Source: Hippophae tibetana (Eukaryota; Streptophyta; Magnoliopsida; Rosales; Elaeagnaceae). Taken from it: a stretch of DNA of 64,000 bases. The stretch covers positions 111,607,816-111,671,815 of the forward strand of contig CM072801.1 of assembly GCA_037013495.1 (NCBI GenBank), given 5' to 3'. Shown in pieces: positions 1 to 9,309 of this stretch. The translations under genes and the position numbers were made by a program. Within the stretch, counting starts at the first letter, position 1, and every line of letters starts with the position of its first letter. Under the pieces are notes generated by a model, which saw only the letters and a program-made list of their open reading frames with translations, did not search any database and had not been told where the DNA came from.

Positions 1-3000
1 TAAGGGTTACTCAGCCAAATGCAATCCATTTCAGCAATGTTGTTTGGTTCTTCTAAATAAGGCTTGACACGATGGCCATTAACTTTGAACGTTTTTTGTG
101 TCTTGAAGTCCAATAGTTCTACCACTCCATGTTCAGATACCTGAACTATTTTGAATGGTCCATCCCATCTTGATCTCAGCTTTCCTGGAAACAATCTCAC
201 ACGAGAGTTAAATAAAAGAACTATCATTCCAGGGTGAAAAGTTTTAGGAACTAGCCTCTTGTCATGATAGCGCTTAGTACGCTCTTTGTATAATTTGGCA
301 TTCTCATAAGCTTCATTCCTAATTTCTTCCAACTCATGAAGCTGGAGTAATCGTTTTTCACCTGCTTTATCTAAATCCATGTTTAGCTCTTTAATTGCCC
401 AGTAAGCCTTGTGTTCAAGTTCAACTGGAAGGTGGCACGCTTTCCCAAAGATTAACCGGTAAGGGCTCATCCCAATAGGTGTTTTGTAAGCAGTGCGGTA
501 TGCCCATAAGGCATCATTTAACTTAAATGCCCAATCCTTCCTTGAAGGACGCACAGTGCGTTCCAATATTCCCTTAATTTGCCTATTACTTACTTCCACT
601 AAACCGGAAGTTTGAGGATGATATGGAGTAGCTACCTTATGTGTGATGTTGTACTTGTTTAGTACTCCATCAAAGAGTTTGTTACAAAAATGGCTACCTC
701 CATCACTTATTATAGCTCTAGGCGTTCCGAACCTACTGAATATGAAATCTTTCAAGAATTTCACAACAACATTAGCATCATTGGTTTTGGTGGGGATAGC
801 TTCTACCCACTTGGACACATAATCCACAGCAACCAAAATGTATTGAAAACCATTAGATGGGGGAAAAGGACCCATGAAGTCAATCCCCCATACATCAAAG
901 AGTTCAACAACTAAATTAGATGTCAAAGGCATTTCATCTCTTTTGCTTATGTTTCCTGTTCTTTGACATCTATCACATTGTGCACAAAACATATGAGCAT
1001 CTTTAAAAAGAGTGGGCCAAAAGAATCCAGACTGTAATATCTTACAGGCTGTCTTTTCACCTCCAAAATGACCCCCACAATGAAGTTCATGACAAAAAGT
1101 CAGAATGCTCTTATGTTCTTCTTCAGGTACACATCTCCGGATGACTTGATCTTGACCAATCTTGTATAAATAAGGGTCATCCCAGAAATAGTCCTTAATA
1201 GTTTTAAAAAACCTTTTCTTGTCCTGATATGAAGTGTTAGGTCGCAAAACATCAGTGGCAAGATAGTTTACAATATCAGCATACCATGGGTTCGGACCTA
1301 TGAAAAATAATTGTTCATCAGGAAAGGTTTCAACTATATCGTCATTACTCTCATCTTTAAGAGAATTGAAGTCAGAAATCAACCTAGACAAATGGTCAGC
1401 TACTAAGTTTTCACTGCCTTTCTTATCCTTGATTTCTAGGTCAAATTCTTGTAAGAGTAAGACACACCTGATTAATCTTGGCTTGGCATTTGGTTTACTT
1501 AATAGGTATCTTAAAGCAGCATGATCAGAATGCACAATCACTTTAGATCCTACTAAATAAGACCGAAATTTGTCTAAAGAGAATACTATAGCCAAGAATT
1601 CCTTTTCAGTGGTGGTATAATTCATTTGGGCATCATTGAGTGTTTTGCTAGCGTAGTAGATGACATGCAAACGCTTATCCACTCTTTGTCCCAAGACTGC
1701 TCCTATTGCATAATCAGAAGCGTCACACATTATTTCAAAAGGTAAAGACCAGTTTAGTGCCATTATAACAGGGGTAGATGTTAGTTTATCTTTCAAGGTA
1801 TTAAAGGAAATAAGGCAGTCATTATTGAAGTCAAAATCAGCATCTTTGGATAGCAAGTTACATAAGGGACGACTTATTTTAGAGAAATCTTTAATAAATC
1901 GTCTGTAAAATCCTACATGTCCCAAGAAGCTTCTTATCCCCTTCACAGATGTAGGGGGAGGTAGTTTGGATATCAATTCAACTTTTGCCTTATCAACTTC
2001 AATACCCTTGTTTGAAATTATATGTCCTAAAACTATCCCTTGTTGAACCATAAAATGACTTTTCTCCCAACTAAGGGTTAGATTGCATTCAATGCATCTT
2101 TCTAAAACCAAAGTCAATTTATGTAAGCAATCATCAAATGAGTTCCCAAAGACAGAGAACTCGTCCATGAAAATCTCAATGAATTTTTCCACCATGTCCG
2201 AGAAAATAGATATCATGCATCTCTGGAAAGTGGCAGGGGCATTGCATAACCCAAATGGCATTCTGCGAAAAGCAAATGTCCCAAAAGGACATGTAAATGT
2301 GGTCTTTTCCTGATCTTCTGGTGCTATGGGTACTTGATAATATCCGGACAATCCATCCAAAAAATAGTAAAATTCGTGCCCAGCTAATCTTTCCAACATT
2401 TGATCAATGAATGGAAGAGGAAAGTGATCCTTTTTCGTATATAAATTTAGTTTCCTAAAATCTATACACATTCTCCATCCAGTGATTATTCTAGTGGGCA
2501 CTAATTCACTTTTTTCATTTTTAACAACTGTTATCCCAGATTTCTTTGGTACCACATGCACTGGACTAACCCACTTACTATCCGCAATAGGATAGATAAT
2601 CCCTTCTTCTAATAATTTAAGAATTTCCTTTTTAACTACCTCTTGCATGTTTGGGTTTAGTCTTCTTTGGGCCTCTCGTACAGGTTTAGCACCATCCTCC
2701 AAGTTGATCTTGTGCATACACATTGTTGGACTAATGCCTCTTATATCCCCTATACTCCAACCTATAGATTTCTTAAACTGTTTAAGCACTTTGATGAGTT
2801 CCTTTTCTTGTGATTTGGTCAAGGTTGAAGAAATTATCACTGGATAAGTTTCTCCTTCTCCCAAAAACACATATTTTAAGTGCTCAGGTAAGTCTTTGAG
2901 TTCAAGTTCAGGTGGATTGGCCTCTTTACTAGATGAAGAACTGGGTAGATTTAAAAGTGTACTAGATTTTGTCATCACTTCATCATTGTCTAGTTGTTTA

Positions 3001-5171
3001 AGGTACCCATTAATTTCCTCATCTAAATCTTCTTCAACCTTTTCAAGTGTAAGAACGGTTTCAAGCTTGTCTTCTATTCTGGTTTGTAAAAAGGTGCTTT
3101 GGACAAGATTATCCAAAGGATCAACTTCGAATATTTCATCGATGGCAGAAATAGAAGGAAAAGGTGAAGAATCAAAAACTTTAAAATGAACAATCTCTCC
3201 TAAGACTGTCATTGTCAAATTTCCATCTTGGACATCAATAATAGTTTTAGTAGTTGCCATAAATGGTCTACCAAGCAATATTGTGTGCTCTCTGTCCAAT
3301 GCTGGATTTTCTTGCATATCCAGAACCACAAAGTCAACAGGTATTATCAGTTTGTCTACCTGTACCAAAACATCCTCAACTATTCCCTCTGGATATTTAA
3401 GAGATCTATCTGCAAGTTGAAGGGACATAGTTGTGGGTTTTAAATCCCCTAGGTTGAGCTGTAAGAATATAGAGTAGGGCATCAAATTTATACTAGCACC
3501 TAAATCATGCATTGCTTTAGCAACCTTCCTATCCCCCATAGTTATGTTTATAATAAAACTTCCAGGGTCTTTCAACTTAGGGGGTAGTTTGTGCTGAAGT
3601 ACAGCGCTAGAAATTTCTGATACTACTACTCGTTCATTCAGTTCATACCTCCTTTTCTTAGTGTTCAACTCTTTGAAAAACTTGGCATATGAGGGCACAT
3701 TCATGATCACTTCTAATAATGGTAAATTAATATTTACTTTAGAGAGCATATTAAAAAGATCATTGAATTGCTTATCTTGTTTGGATTCTTTCAACCGGTG
3801 GGGAAAAGGTACTTGTATCTGGTGTGGTTCTGTTATCTTTTGAATTTTGGGGGTGTCAGATGACCCCCCAATGAGTTTTTCAGAAGGCTTGTTAAGTTTA
3901 ACACTTGTTTCTCCTTTTTGCGAGATTAGAATATCGCCTTCTTTGTTACCTGAACTACAAGGTAGATTGTTAGAGATTTCAGGTAAACTGGTATTGACTA
4001 CCTTACCACTTCGAAGGGTTCTTACATCCTTTGCTTGTTCTGGTTGACTGGGAAACTTTCCTGGTTCTTTCTTTTGCATTTGTTCAGCCAGTTGCCCAAC
4101 TTTAGATTCAATCCTTTTAACCGAAGCCTCCATGGTGTTCAACCTTTGATTTGTCATCAATTGGTTGTCACGACTAACTTGAATAAAAGCATTCAAGCTA
4201 TCTTCTAAGGTTGGCTTAAAAGATTGGCTTGGTGGGTAAGGGTGGTTGTTATCCGACCTTAGTGTTGGATATTGGGTGTAGGCTGGGTGATTATAGGTGT
4301 TTGGATGATACCTTTGAAAAGATTGGACTTCCTCTATGGCATCGACACTAGAATCACAAGTATTTGAACAATTATGAGTACCATGCCCAATTGAACAACA
4401 CACTTCACATACCTCTTGATTTGAAATTTGGTGGGTACTGAGAAATTGCACTTGTTTAGTCAATTCAGCAAGTTGCAAGGTTATCTCTTTATCAGAGCCA
4501 ACTTCATTGACCCTTGCTTTCCTTCTACCACCTCTTTGTTGGGAATTAGAACCCAATAGCTCATAAAGATTATAGGTTTCCTCTGCGGTCTTTTCTCCTA
4601 CAGCACCTCCAGCAGCATTATCAACCATGTATTGACTCTGTAGTGTCAATCCATTATAAAAGAATTGGTTTTGTAGCTGTAATGGAAAGCTATGATTTTG
4701 ACATTGAATGAAAAGGAGTTTGAATCGTTCCCAAGCTTCATGAAAGGGCTCTTCATACATTTGAGAAAATGTTGCTATCTTTGTTCTTAGATCAACAGTC
4801 TTTTGATGGGAATAGAACCTACCCATAAAAATTTCATAGACTGCCTCCCAAGTTTTAAGAGAACCTGACTATAGAGTAATGAACCATGACCAAGCTTTAT
4901 CTTTGAGAGTGTAAGGAAAACACCTCATCCTAAGTTGATCTTCATTAATTGCATGTAGTGGAAAGGTTTGGACAATAGCATAGAATTCTCGAATGAAATG
5001 CAAAGGGTCTTCATTAAGGATACCGTAAAAGGAAGGCAACAAAGAATAATGAATCTTTTTCAATTCATAATTCCTTGCAGCCTCTTGTAATTGGATACCG
5101 GAAGTTACATTGCCAATGATTGGCATTGTATATTCTTTCATCTTTTTCCGCCTATCTTCAGCATCTCCCAT
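1..5171 (-). CDS. Athila-type gag-pol polyprotein, in-frame amber codon, 3' end outside window
   Basis: This polyprotein would supply the capsid and nucleocapsid, protease, reverse transcriptase, RNase H and integrase of the element. From the ATG at 5171 the frame reads about 100 codons of gag to a TAG at 4871-4869. It then stays open in the same frame to position 1, about 1620 codons. In order: the gag core; a CX2CX4HX4C zinc knuckle at 4409-4368; protease DLGAS at 3506-3492; RT FMDEF at 2171-2157; RNase H with MCDAS near 1730 and DHLSRL near 1400; the integrase HHCC region near 1105-965; and the D,D35E residues at 881, 704 and 596. Fusion of gag and pol in one frame is normal in this group. 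A gag-homologous frame also continues about 11 codons upstream of the chosen ATG to another TAG. The amber codon aligns with the start of PLGS in the upstream gag, so it looks like local decay. Readthrough is possible but nothing seen supports it. Confidence 0.92.
60..1130 (-). other. Integrase domain of pol
   Basis: The N-terminal zinc-binding part reads [11 protein letters not shown] then CAQCDRC (about 1105-965). The catalytic triad is Asp 881-879 (in GIDFMGPF), Asp 704-702 (in ISDGGSHF) and Glu 596-594 (in [10 protein letters not shown]). The last two are 35 residues apart, as expected for D,D35E. The C-terminal part contains [34 protein letters not shown] and a basic [13 protein letters not shown] stretch. 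No chromodomain is recognisable before the window edge. All catalytic residues are intact. Confidence 0.93.
1390..1760 (-). other. RNase H domain of pol
   Basis: [14 protein letters not shown] (first Asp codon 1724-1722), [12 protein letters not shown] (Glu) and [11 protein letters not shown] (Asp codon 1526-1524) supply the expected acidic residues. The domain ends in the string VADHLSRL near 1410-1385, which commonly ends RNase H in Ty3/gypsy elements. It degrades the RNA strand during reverse transcription. Confidence 0.9.
2090..2640 (-). other. Reverse transcriptase domain of pol
   Basis: The core includes [66 protein letters not shown] and the active-site box FMDEFSVFG at 2171-2145. The first catalytic aspartate (in FLDG) and the aspartate of FMD are present. 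The last acidic residue of the box is Glu instead of the Asp normally found in FMDD. The domain is uninterrupted and is followed by the connection region [16 protein letters not shown] near 1920-1870. Confidence 0.92.
3300..3560 (-). other. Aspartic protease domain of pol
   Basis: The catalytic motif DLGAS lies at 3506-3492 and is followed by INLMPYSIF. An [11 protein letters not shown] stretch near 3290-3255 marks the C-terminal part of the fold. DLGAS in place of the retroviral DT/SGA is, to my knowledge, usual for Athila-type elements. Domain edges are approximate. Confidence 0.85.
4368..4409 (-). other. Gag zinc knuckle (CCHC), intact
   Basis: The translation reads [14 protein letters not shown], which fits CX2CX4HX4C exactly. 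This is the nucleocapsid RNA-binding knuckle of Ty3/gypsy gag. All four metal ligands are present here, unlike in the upstream gag copy. Confidence 0.88.
4869..4871 (-). other. In-frame amber codon inside gag
   Basis: Codon TAG follows WSWFITL and precedes SGSLKTW. The upstream gag has LPLGSLMTW at this place, so the alignment is unambiguous. It is the only stop I found between the ATG at 5171 and position 1 in this frame. Confidence 0.9.
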
Positions 5172-5524
5172 GGTTGTTTGTAGTTGAAAATGATCCTCCT
5201 CCTATTGTGTATCAACATTTTTCTCTTAGTAGATATCTCTAAGAAATATTTATAACTTGATAAAACGTAAAGGCTTAAAGAAAAAAGGTGCAAGGAACCT
5301 AAATTTTTTTTTTAAAATTTAAACGAATGGACAGAATTTTTGAAACAAACGAATTTATTTCATCTGAATTTTTATTACATGCAAACTAAAACAAAGGAAA
5401 ATACAATAATGGGTGACCTCCCATACAGGACTAAAATTTATCGTCTTCTAGTAAGACGTTGCTTGGAGATTGCAGAATGAAAAACTCAATGTCTTCTCTT
5501 CATTGAATTCATTTAAGTTTCAAA
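5172..5524 (-). other. Noncoding spacer between the two gag ORFs
   Basis: No ORF is visible. On the minus strand, 5422-5411 reads GGGAGGTCACCC. This resembles a GGGAGGCAACCC-like motif that I associate, from memory, with the stretch just 3' of pol in plant Athila/Tat elements. An A/T run lies at 5300-5325. The last 36 bases before the ATG at 5171 still read as gag-like residues (EEDHFQLQTT after a TAG), so gag homology begins slightly upstream of the available start codon. Confidence 0.6.
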
Positions 5525-6862
5525 TTAGTCTTTGCCTTTTTGCAAATGTTCAACTAACTGTTCAACTTGAACTTCCACCTTTTTAATAGAAGCTTCCACA
5601 GAGTCCAACCGTTGATTGGTTATAGATTGGTTATCCCTACAAACTTGAATAAAAGAATTCAAGTTGTCCTCCAGGGTTGGTTTATTGGGAATGCTTATTG
5701 GAATAGGTGGGTGGAATTGCTGGCCTGCCTGGTTTGAGTTTTGAGTGAAAGGAGGGTTGTTTTGCCTCCAAGAGAAATTTGGATGACTTCTCCACCCAGG
5801 ATTATAGGTATTTGAATTGGGGTCAAACCTTGGTCTCTGTTGATATGCTCCCAACACATTGACCTGTTCAGGTCCAGTTGTTTCTCCTTGATATGGACAG
5901 GCTTCAGTACCATGTCCCATGTTGCTATACAAACCATATTGTTCATTATTGGTGTTGGTTTGTGTAGCGAGAAGGGCAACTTGCTTAGTCAATTGAACAA
6001 GTTGTTGATGAACTTCATTACTGGAGTCGATTTCATGAACTCCAGCTTTTCTCACTCGGGAGCTTTTCTGTTGGGAATTAGCACCCAACATCTCAAAGAG
6101 GTTATACGTCTCTGAGGCAGTCTTTTCTCCTATTGCTCCTCCTGCAGTGTTGTCCACAATGAACTGACATTGTTGTGTAAGTCCATCGTAAAAGAATTGG
6201 TTCTGCAACTGCAGGGGAAAGCTATGATGGGGACATTGAGTGAGAAACATTTTGAACCTATCCCAAGCTTCATGGAATGGTTCTCCTTCCATCTGAGAGA
6301 AAGTAGCAATCTTTCCTCTCAACTCTGATGTTTTTTGATGGGAATAGAATTTTCCCATGAATTTATTGTAAATGTTACCCCATGTCATCAGAGAACCTAG
6401 GGGAAGTGACATCAACCAAGCTTTGGCCTTATCCTTTAAGGTGTAGGGAAAACATCTCATCCTAAGTTGATCCTCGTTTAGAATACCGAGGGGGAATGTT
6501 TGGACCGTAGCATAGAAATCTCTCATAAAGGAAAGAGAATCTTCATTAGGTAACCCATAAAAGGAAGGAAGCATAGAAAAATGAATATTTTTAAGGTCAT
6601 AATTCCGAGCAGCCTCTCCCAACTGGATAGCGGCAGTTGCCGTGCCAATCACCGGTCTTGCAAACTCCTTCATCGTGGTTTCCCTAACATGTTGGTTTTC
6701 CTCCATTTCTTTTGGTTCTAGTAAAGGATTAAGACTTGGTTCTATGTTTGGCTCAAAAACAGGTTGATGGGTGGAATCCAGTTTTGTTGACACTTGTTTA
6801 AATTTATGAAAATTATTTACATATGGTGTAAGGGGGTTTCCTAAGGATCTCCTACCACGCAT
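5525..6862 (-). CDS. Second, upstream gag-like ORF (445 aa), complete
   Basis: This is a free-standing gag polyprotein, ATG at 6862 and TAA at 5527-5525. Residues about 64-265 form the retrotransposon gag core ([78 protein letters not shown]). Residues 395-440 form a heptad-like helical tail. By eye the first 90 core residues match the downstream gag at about two thirds of positions, so the two copies are old paralogues or come from different subfamilies. The zinc knuckle at residues 309-322 keeps the spacing CX2CX4HX4C, but both leading Cys are Tyr (Y309, Y312). The N-terminal 50 residues have no counterpart before the downstream gag. The ORF ends without pol and sits in a different frame from gag-pol. 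Its open frame suggests possible function in trans, or simply youth. Confidence 0.88.
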   Translation of the reverse strand: MRGRRSLGNPLTPYVNNFHKFKQVSTKLDSTHQPVFEPNIEPSLNPLLEPKEMEENQHVRETTMKEFARPVIGTATAAIQLGEAARNYDLKNIHFSMLPSFYGLPNEDSLSFMRDFYATVQTFPLGILNEDQLRMRCFPYTLKDKAKAWLMSLPLGSLMTWGNIYNKFMGKFYSHQKTSELRGKIATFSQMEGEPFHEAWDRFKMFLTQCPHHSFPLQLQNQFFYDGLTQQCQFIVDNTAGGAIGEKTASETYNLFEMLGANSQQKSSRVRKAGVHEIDSSNEVHQQLVQLTKQVALLATQTNTNNEQYGLYSNMGHGTEACPYQGETTGPEQVNVLGAYQQRPRFDPNSNTYNPGWRSHPNFSWRQNNPPFTQNSNQAGQQFHPPIPISIPNKPTLEDNLNSFIQVCRDNQSITNQRLDSVEASIKKVEVQVEQLVEHLQKGKD

Positions 6863-7081
6863 AGACTATTGTAAACGTAAATTTAAAACTCCTGTCAACA
6901 AAATAAAAAATTTAGAGAAAATTTACATGGTATTTAATACAAAGCACTAAACAAAACTAGTTAAACCCTAAAAAAGAAAAAAAATTTGTATTATTTTTTT
7001 TTTAATTTTTTAATTTTTAATTTTTTTAATTTTTATTATTATTATTTTTTTTTTGTAACATAATTAGTATTAACCAAGAGT

Positions 7082-7202
7082 GCTCCCAGGAAAAAAATGG
7101 TGGTGCAAACGGCTCCTTAAATACCATTCTCCTAGCCAGAGCAACGTTCCCAGGAAAGACTAGTGGCACAAAGGCTTCAAGAACTAGTCTCCTAGACAGA
7201 AC
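7082..7202 (-). repeat. Pair of leader repeats, each able to fold into a three-stem hairpin
   Basis: Unit A spans 7082-7142 and unit B 7146-7202. They align along their length with several substitutions. In A the pairs are GCTC 7082-7085 with GAGC 7139-7142, AGGA 7088-7091 with TCCT 7130-7133, and AATGGT 7096-7101 with ACCATT 7123-7128. In B they are GTTC 7146-7149 with GAAC 7199-7202, AGGA 7152-7155 with TCCT 7190-7193, and GACTAGT 7158-7164 with ACTAGTC 7183-7189. The outer and inner stems differ between units but stay paired. Confidence 0.7.
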
Positions 7203-7304
7203 TCCCTTAGATTTTTACTTTTCATGTTATTTAGTTAATTAGATATAAATTCAAGTAAAAAAAAAATTATTATTTTTTATTTGTTATTATTTTTTTTTAT
7301 TTTT

Positions 7305-7600
7305 ATGAACGACAATTTTATTTTACTATTCACGCTATATTATTTCTTATTAACTTAAAATTTTTGAAATTTTAATTTTTAAATTTTTTTTTGATGAACG
7401 GTAATTTTTATTTTACTATTCACGCTGTATTATTTCTCATTAACTTAAAATTTTTGAAATTTAAATTTTTTTTTTATTTTTTTTATTTTTTTTATTTTTT
7501 TTATTTTTTTTATTATTTTTTTATTTTTTAATTTTAATTTTTTATTATTATTATTTTTTTACTATTCATGAACGGTAAAATTTTTATTCAAATTTCAAAT
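7305..7600 (-). repeat. 89-bp direct repeat in the leader, with a third partial copy
   Basis: Copies start at 7305 and 7394 (plus-strand ATGAACG), followed by ATTTTACTATTCACGCT and TTAACTTAAAATTTTTGAAA. A shorter related piece starts at 7568. The repeats sit in low-complexity A/T sequence and probably arose by slippage or unequal exchange. Confidence 0.7.
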
Positions 7601-7796
7601 TTCTAAATTATTATAACTATTGAAAAAAATTATTTTATTTTTTTTAATTTTTATTATTATTTTTTTAATTTTTATTTTTTTTAATGTTTTTTTTATATTA
7701 ATTTTGAAATTTGATTATTAAAGAAAAATATCACAATTATTTACAGCACAAAAATGTTTTTAAGATTTTGATAAATAATTTAAAAACGCTATTCCT

Positions 7797-7814
7797 TCCC
7801 CGGCAACGGCGCCA
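7797..7814 (-). other. Primer-binding site, tRNA-Asp type
   Basis: The plus strand reads TCCCCGGCAACGGCGCCA, which matches the 18-nt 3' end, CCA included, that I recall for plant tRNA-Asp(GTC). The element strand therefore carries its complement, starting TGGCGCCG. It lies 6 nt inside the LTR end. It would prime minus-strand DNA synthesis. Confidence 0.93.
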
Positions 7815-7829
7815 AAAACTTGATGAGCG

Positions 7830-8300
7830 AAAACCGACATCGTCGATTCTTGCCAATACATTGGTTTTAATATTTATAAAACTCTCACAAGTGCAGGAAT
7901 CATTTCGAAGAAAATGATAAGTATACTCCCAAGGTCGATCTAAGGAAGGAATGTATGTGGTTTTTAATTTATTATTCAAACTTTTAAAAACGAAATTAAA
8001 TCCTAAACATCGTGTCACGATAGTTTGGTTTTTGTGTTTCTAATCTAATAACATAAAATAAACATATATACAGATTAATTAAATATAATCTAATAACATA
8101 AAAATAAATATAGATACAAATTCAATAAATAATTATCTAAAAATAAACATATATACAGATTCAATAAATATTCATGCAAATTTTTATCATTTATATTAGT
8201 GGAGTATTTATGGATATAATAACTAAATTAATTATGCTTGCTCATATTATCTAGGTTATTAAAGATATAAATTGATATTTTATTGATTCTCTCTTTTTTA
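7830..8300. other. LTR interior without recognisable features
   Basis: AT-rich U5-side sequence. It has short internal repeats of a TAATCTAATAACATAAAA-like phrase near 8041-8165, but no ORF or motif I can name. Confidence 0.5.
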
Positions 8301-8308
8301 TATAAATA

Positions 8309-8461
8309 CCACCTGTGGTGGGGTTAGATATTCTTTGTTAACTAAACAAATCAATTAACACCTATGGGTGGGGTTGATAACTAATTTGGTTAATTAAATT
8401 AATACCTTTTTCTAAGAGATTGAAAATGAACCATTTAAATGCCACCTTTGGTGGGGTTAGA
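8309..8461. repeat. Three short CCACC/GGTGG hairpin motifs in LTR
   Basis: The plus strand reads CCACCTGTGGTGGGGTTAGA at 8309, a variant CACCTATGGGTGGGGTTGAT at 8359 and CCACCTTTGGTGGGGTTAGA at 8442. Each has short complementary arms around a 3-4 nt loop and a shared GGGGTTRGA/GGGGTTGAT tail. They lie in the transcribed R/U5 part. Confidence 0.6.
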
Positions 8462-9001
8462 CAATTTAAACTTTATTCAAGGTGTCCAAATTAAACTTAA
8501 GAATTTAATTATCCGAGTACTAACTTTCAAGTTTTAAAACCACTATTGAAAACATGTTGTCAATACATTTTCACATAATAATTCTTATAAAAACTTTTGA
8601 AATAGAGTTTCACTCTAACTACCGGGCGATTGTACCAACAAATAAAAGAGCACTACTCTAAATTAGACCGGATAACTAAACCTTAAAATCTAATTTTTAG
8701 GTTTAAGTTTGTAATGAAAAATAATATATTTCTCTCTAACATTCTTAATATAAAATCTTGAATAAAAACAAAATCAATTCATTTTAAAGATTTTTACCTA
8801 TTTAATATTTCGCAAGCATAACAACGTCGTTATTACATCATGTTTACTAAAGAGCCAGCATAGTTAAATTTAACCACAGACAAATTAAATATAACATGTA
8901 AGAATAAAGCATAAAAATAACTATAAAGAAAATAAAATCCTTACAGAACTTCGACGCTATTCCCGTAGCTGGAAAACCTCCAAGCGGAATTTGCACTCCC
9001 A

Positions 9002-9007
9002 TTTATT
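9002..9007 (-). terminator. Candidate polyadenylation signal in LTR
   Basis: The element strand reads AATAAA about 220 nt downstream of the TATA box, a plausible R-region end. Plant poly(A) signals are loose and the LTR is AT-rich, so this is weak. Confidence 0.3.
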
Positions 9008-9226
9008 GAATCAAAAATCTAAATTATTACAAAAACATTAGAAGTTCCTCTCAAAAAGAGAAGAACTCTACAACTAAGAGAATTGAACTAAAAACTAAGA
9101 GAAAAACTAAGAAAAGCTTAGAAACTAAGAAAGAAACTAAGAAAAACTCAAAAACTAAGAAATGAGAGAAAGAAAGAAGAGAGAAGTGTGTTTTGAAGGT
9201 GTGATTTGAAGTGAAGGGAAGGGGGG

Positions 9227-9235
9227 TATTTATAG
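9227..9235 (-). promoter_or_regulatory. LTR TATA box
   Basis: The element strand reads CTATAAATA followed by CCCCCC, a strong plant TATA context. Transcription would be expected to start about 25-35 nt downstream, near 9200. Confidence 0.7.
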
Positions 9236-9309
9236 GTGAGGATGGAGAGAAAAAATGAGTAAAAAAATGTTAAAAAAATATTAAAAAATGTAAAAACGCG
9301 TATTGGAAT

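Larger units (their letters stand above)
6863..7796 (-). other. Untranslated leader between PBS and first gag ORF
   Basis: A very AT-rich 0.93 kb with long T/A runs around 6985-7065, 7455-7560 and 7625-7700. It has no convincing ORF but carries two sets of direct repeats, listed separately. Packaging and translation-control signals would be expected here in an LTR element; none can be named from sequence. Confidence 0.75.

Noticed and set aside
1-60. End of integrase and stop codon
   Set aside because: The frame is still open at position 1 (final bases read TA on the element strand). A TAA could complete outside, but it cannot be seen, so the end is left undefined.
690-4047. Short plus-strand ORFs of 60-97 codons across the pol region
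   Set aside because: They lie opposite the long gag-pol frame and encode nothing recognisable; they are complementary-strand shadows.
5172-5207. Splice acceptor in front of gag2 (ACACAATAG|GAGG)
   Set aside because: A candidate AG exists with a TACTAAG-like sequence upstream, but the pyrimidine tract is poor and no matching donor stood out in the leader; too weak to annotate.
5695-6115. Additional ORFs of 91 and 94 codons overlapping gag1
   Set aside because: Out-of-frame or antisense readings of the gag1 ORF, with no domain.
6863-7796. Two small ORFs on opposite strands spanning the PBS (about 7711-8018)
   Set aside because: They cross the LTR/PBS boundary and consist of low-complexity A/T sequence; no coding signal.
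7797-7814. tRNA-Asp gene fragment
   Set aside because: Only the 18-nt 3' end including the non-genomic CCA is present, right beside an LTR end; this is a primer-binding site.
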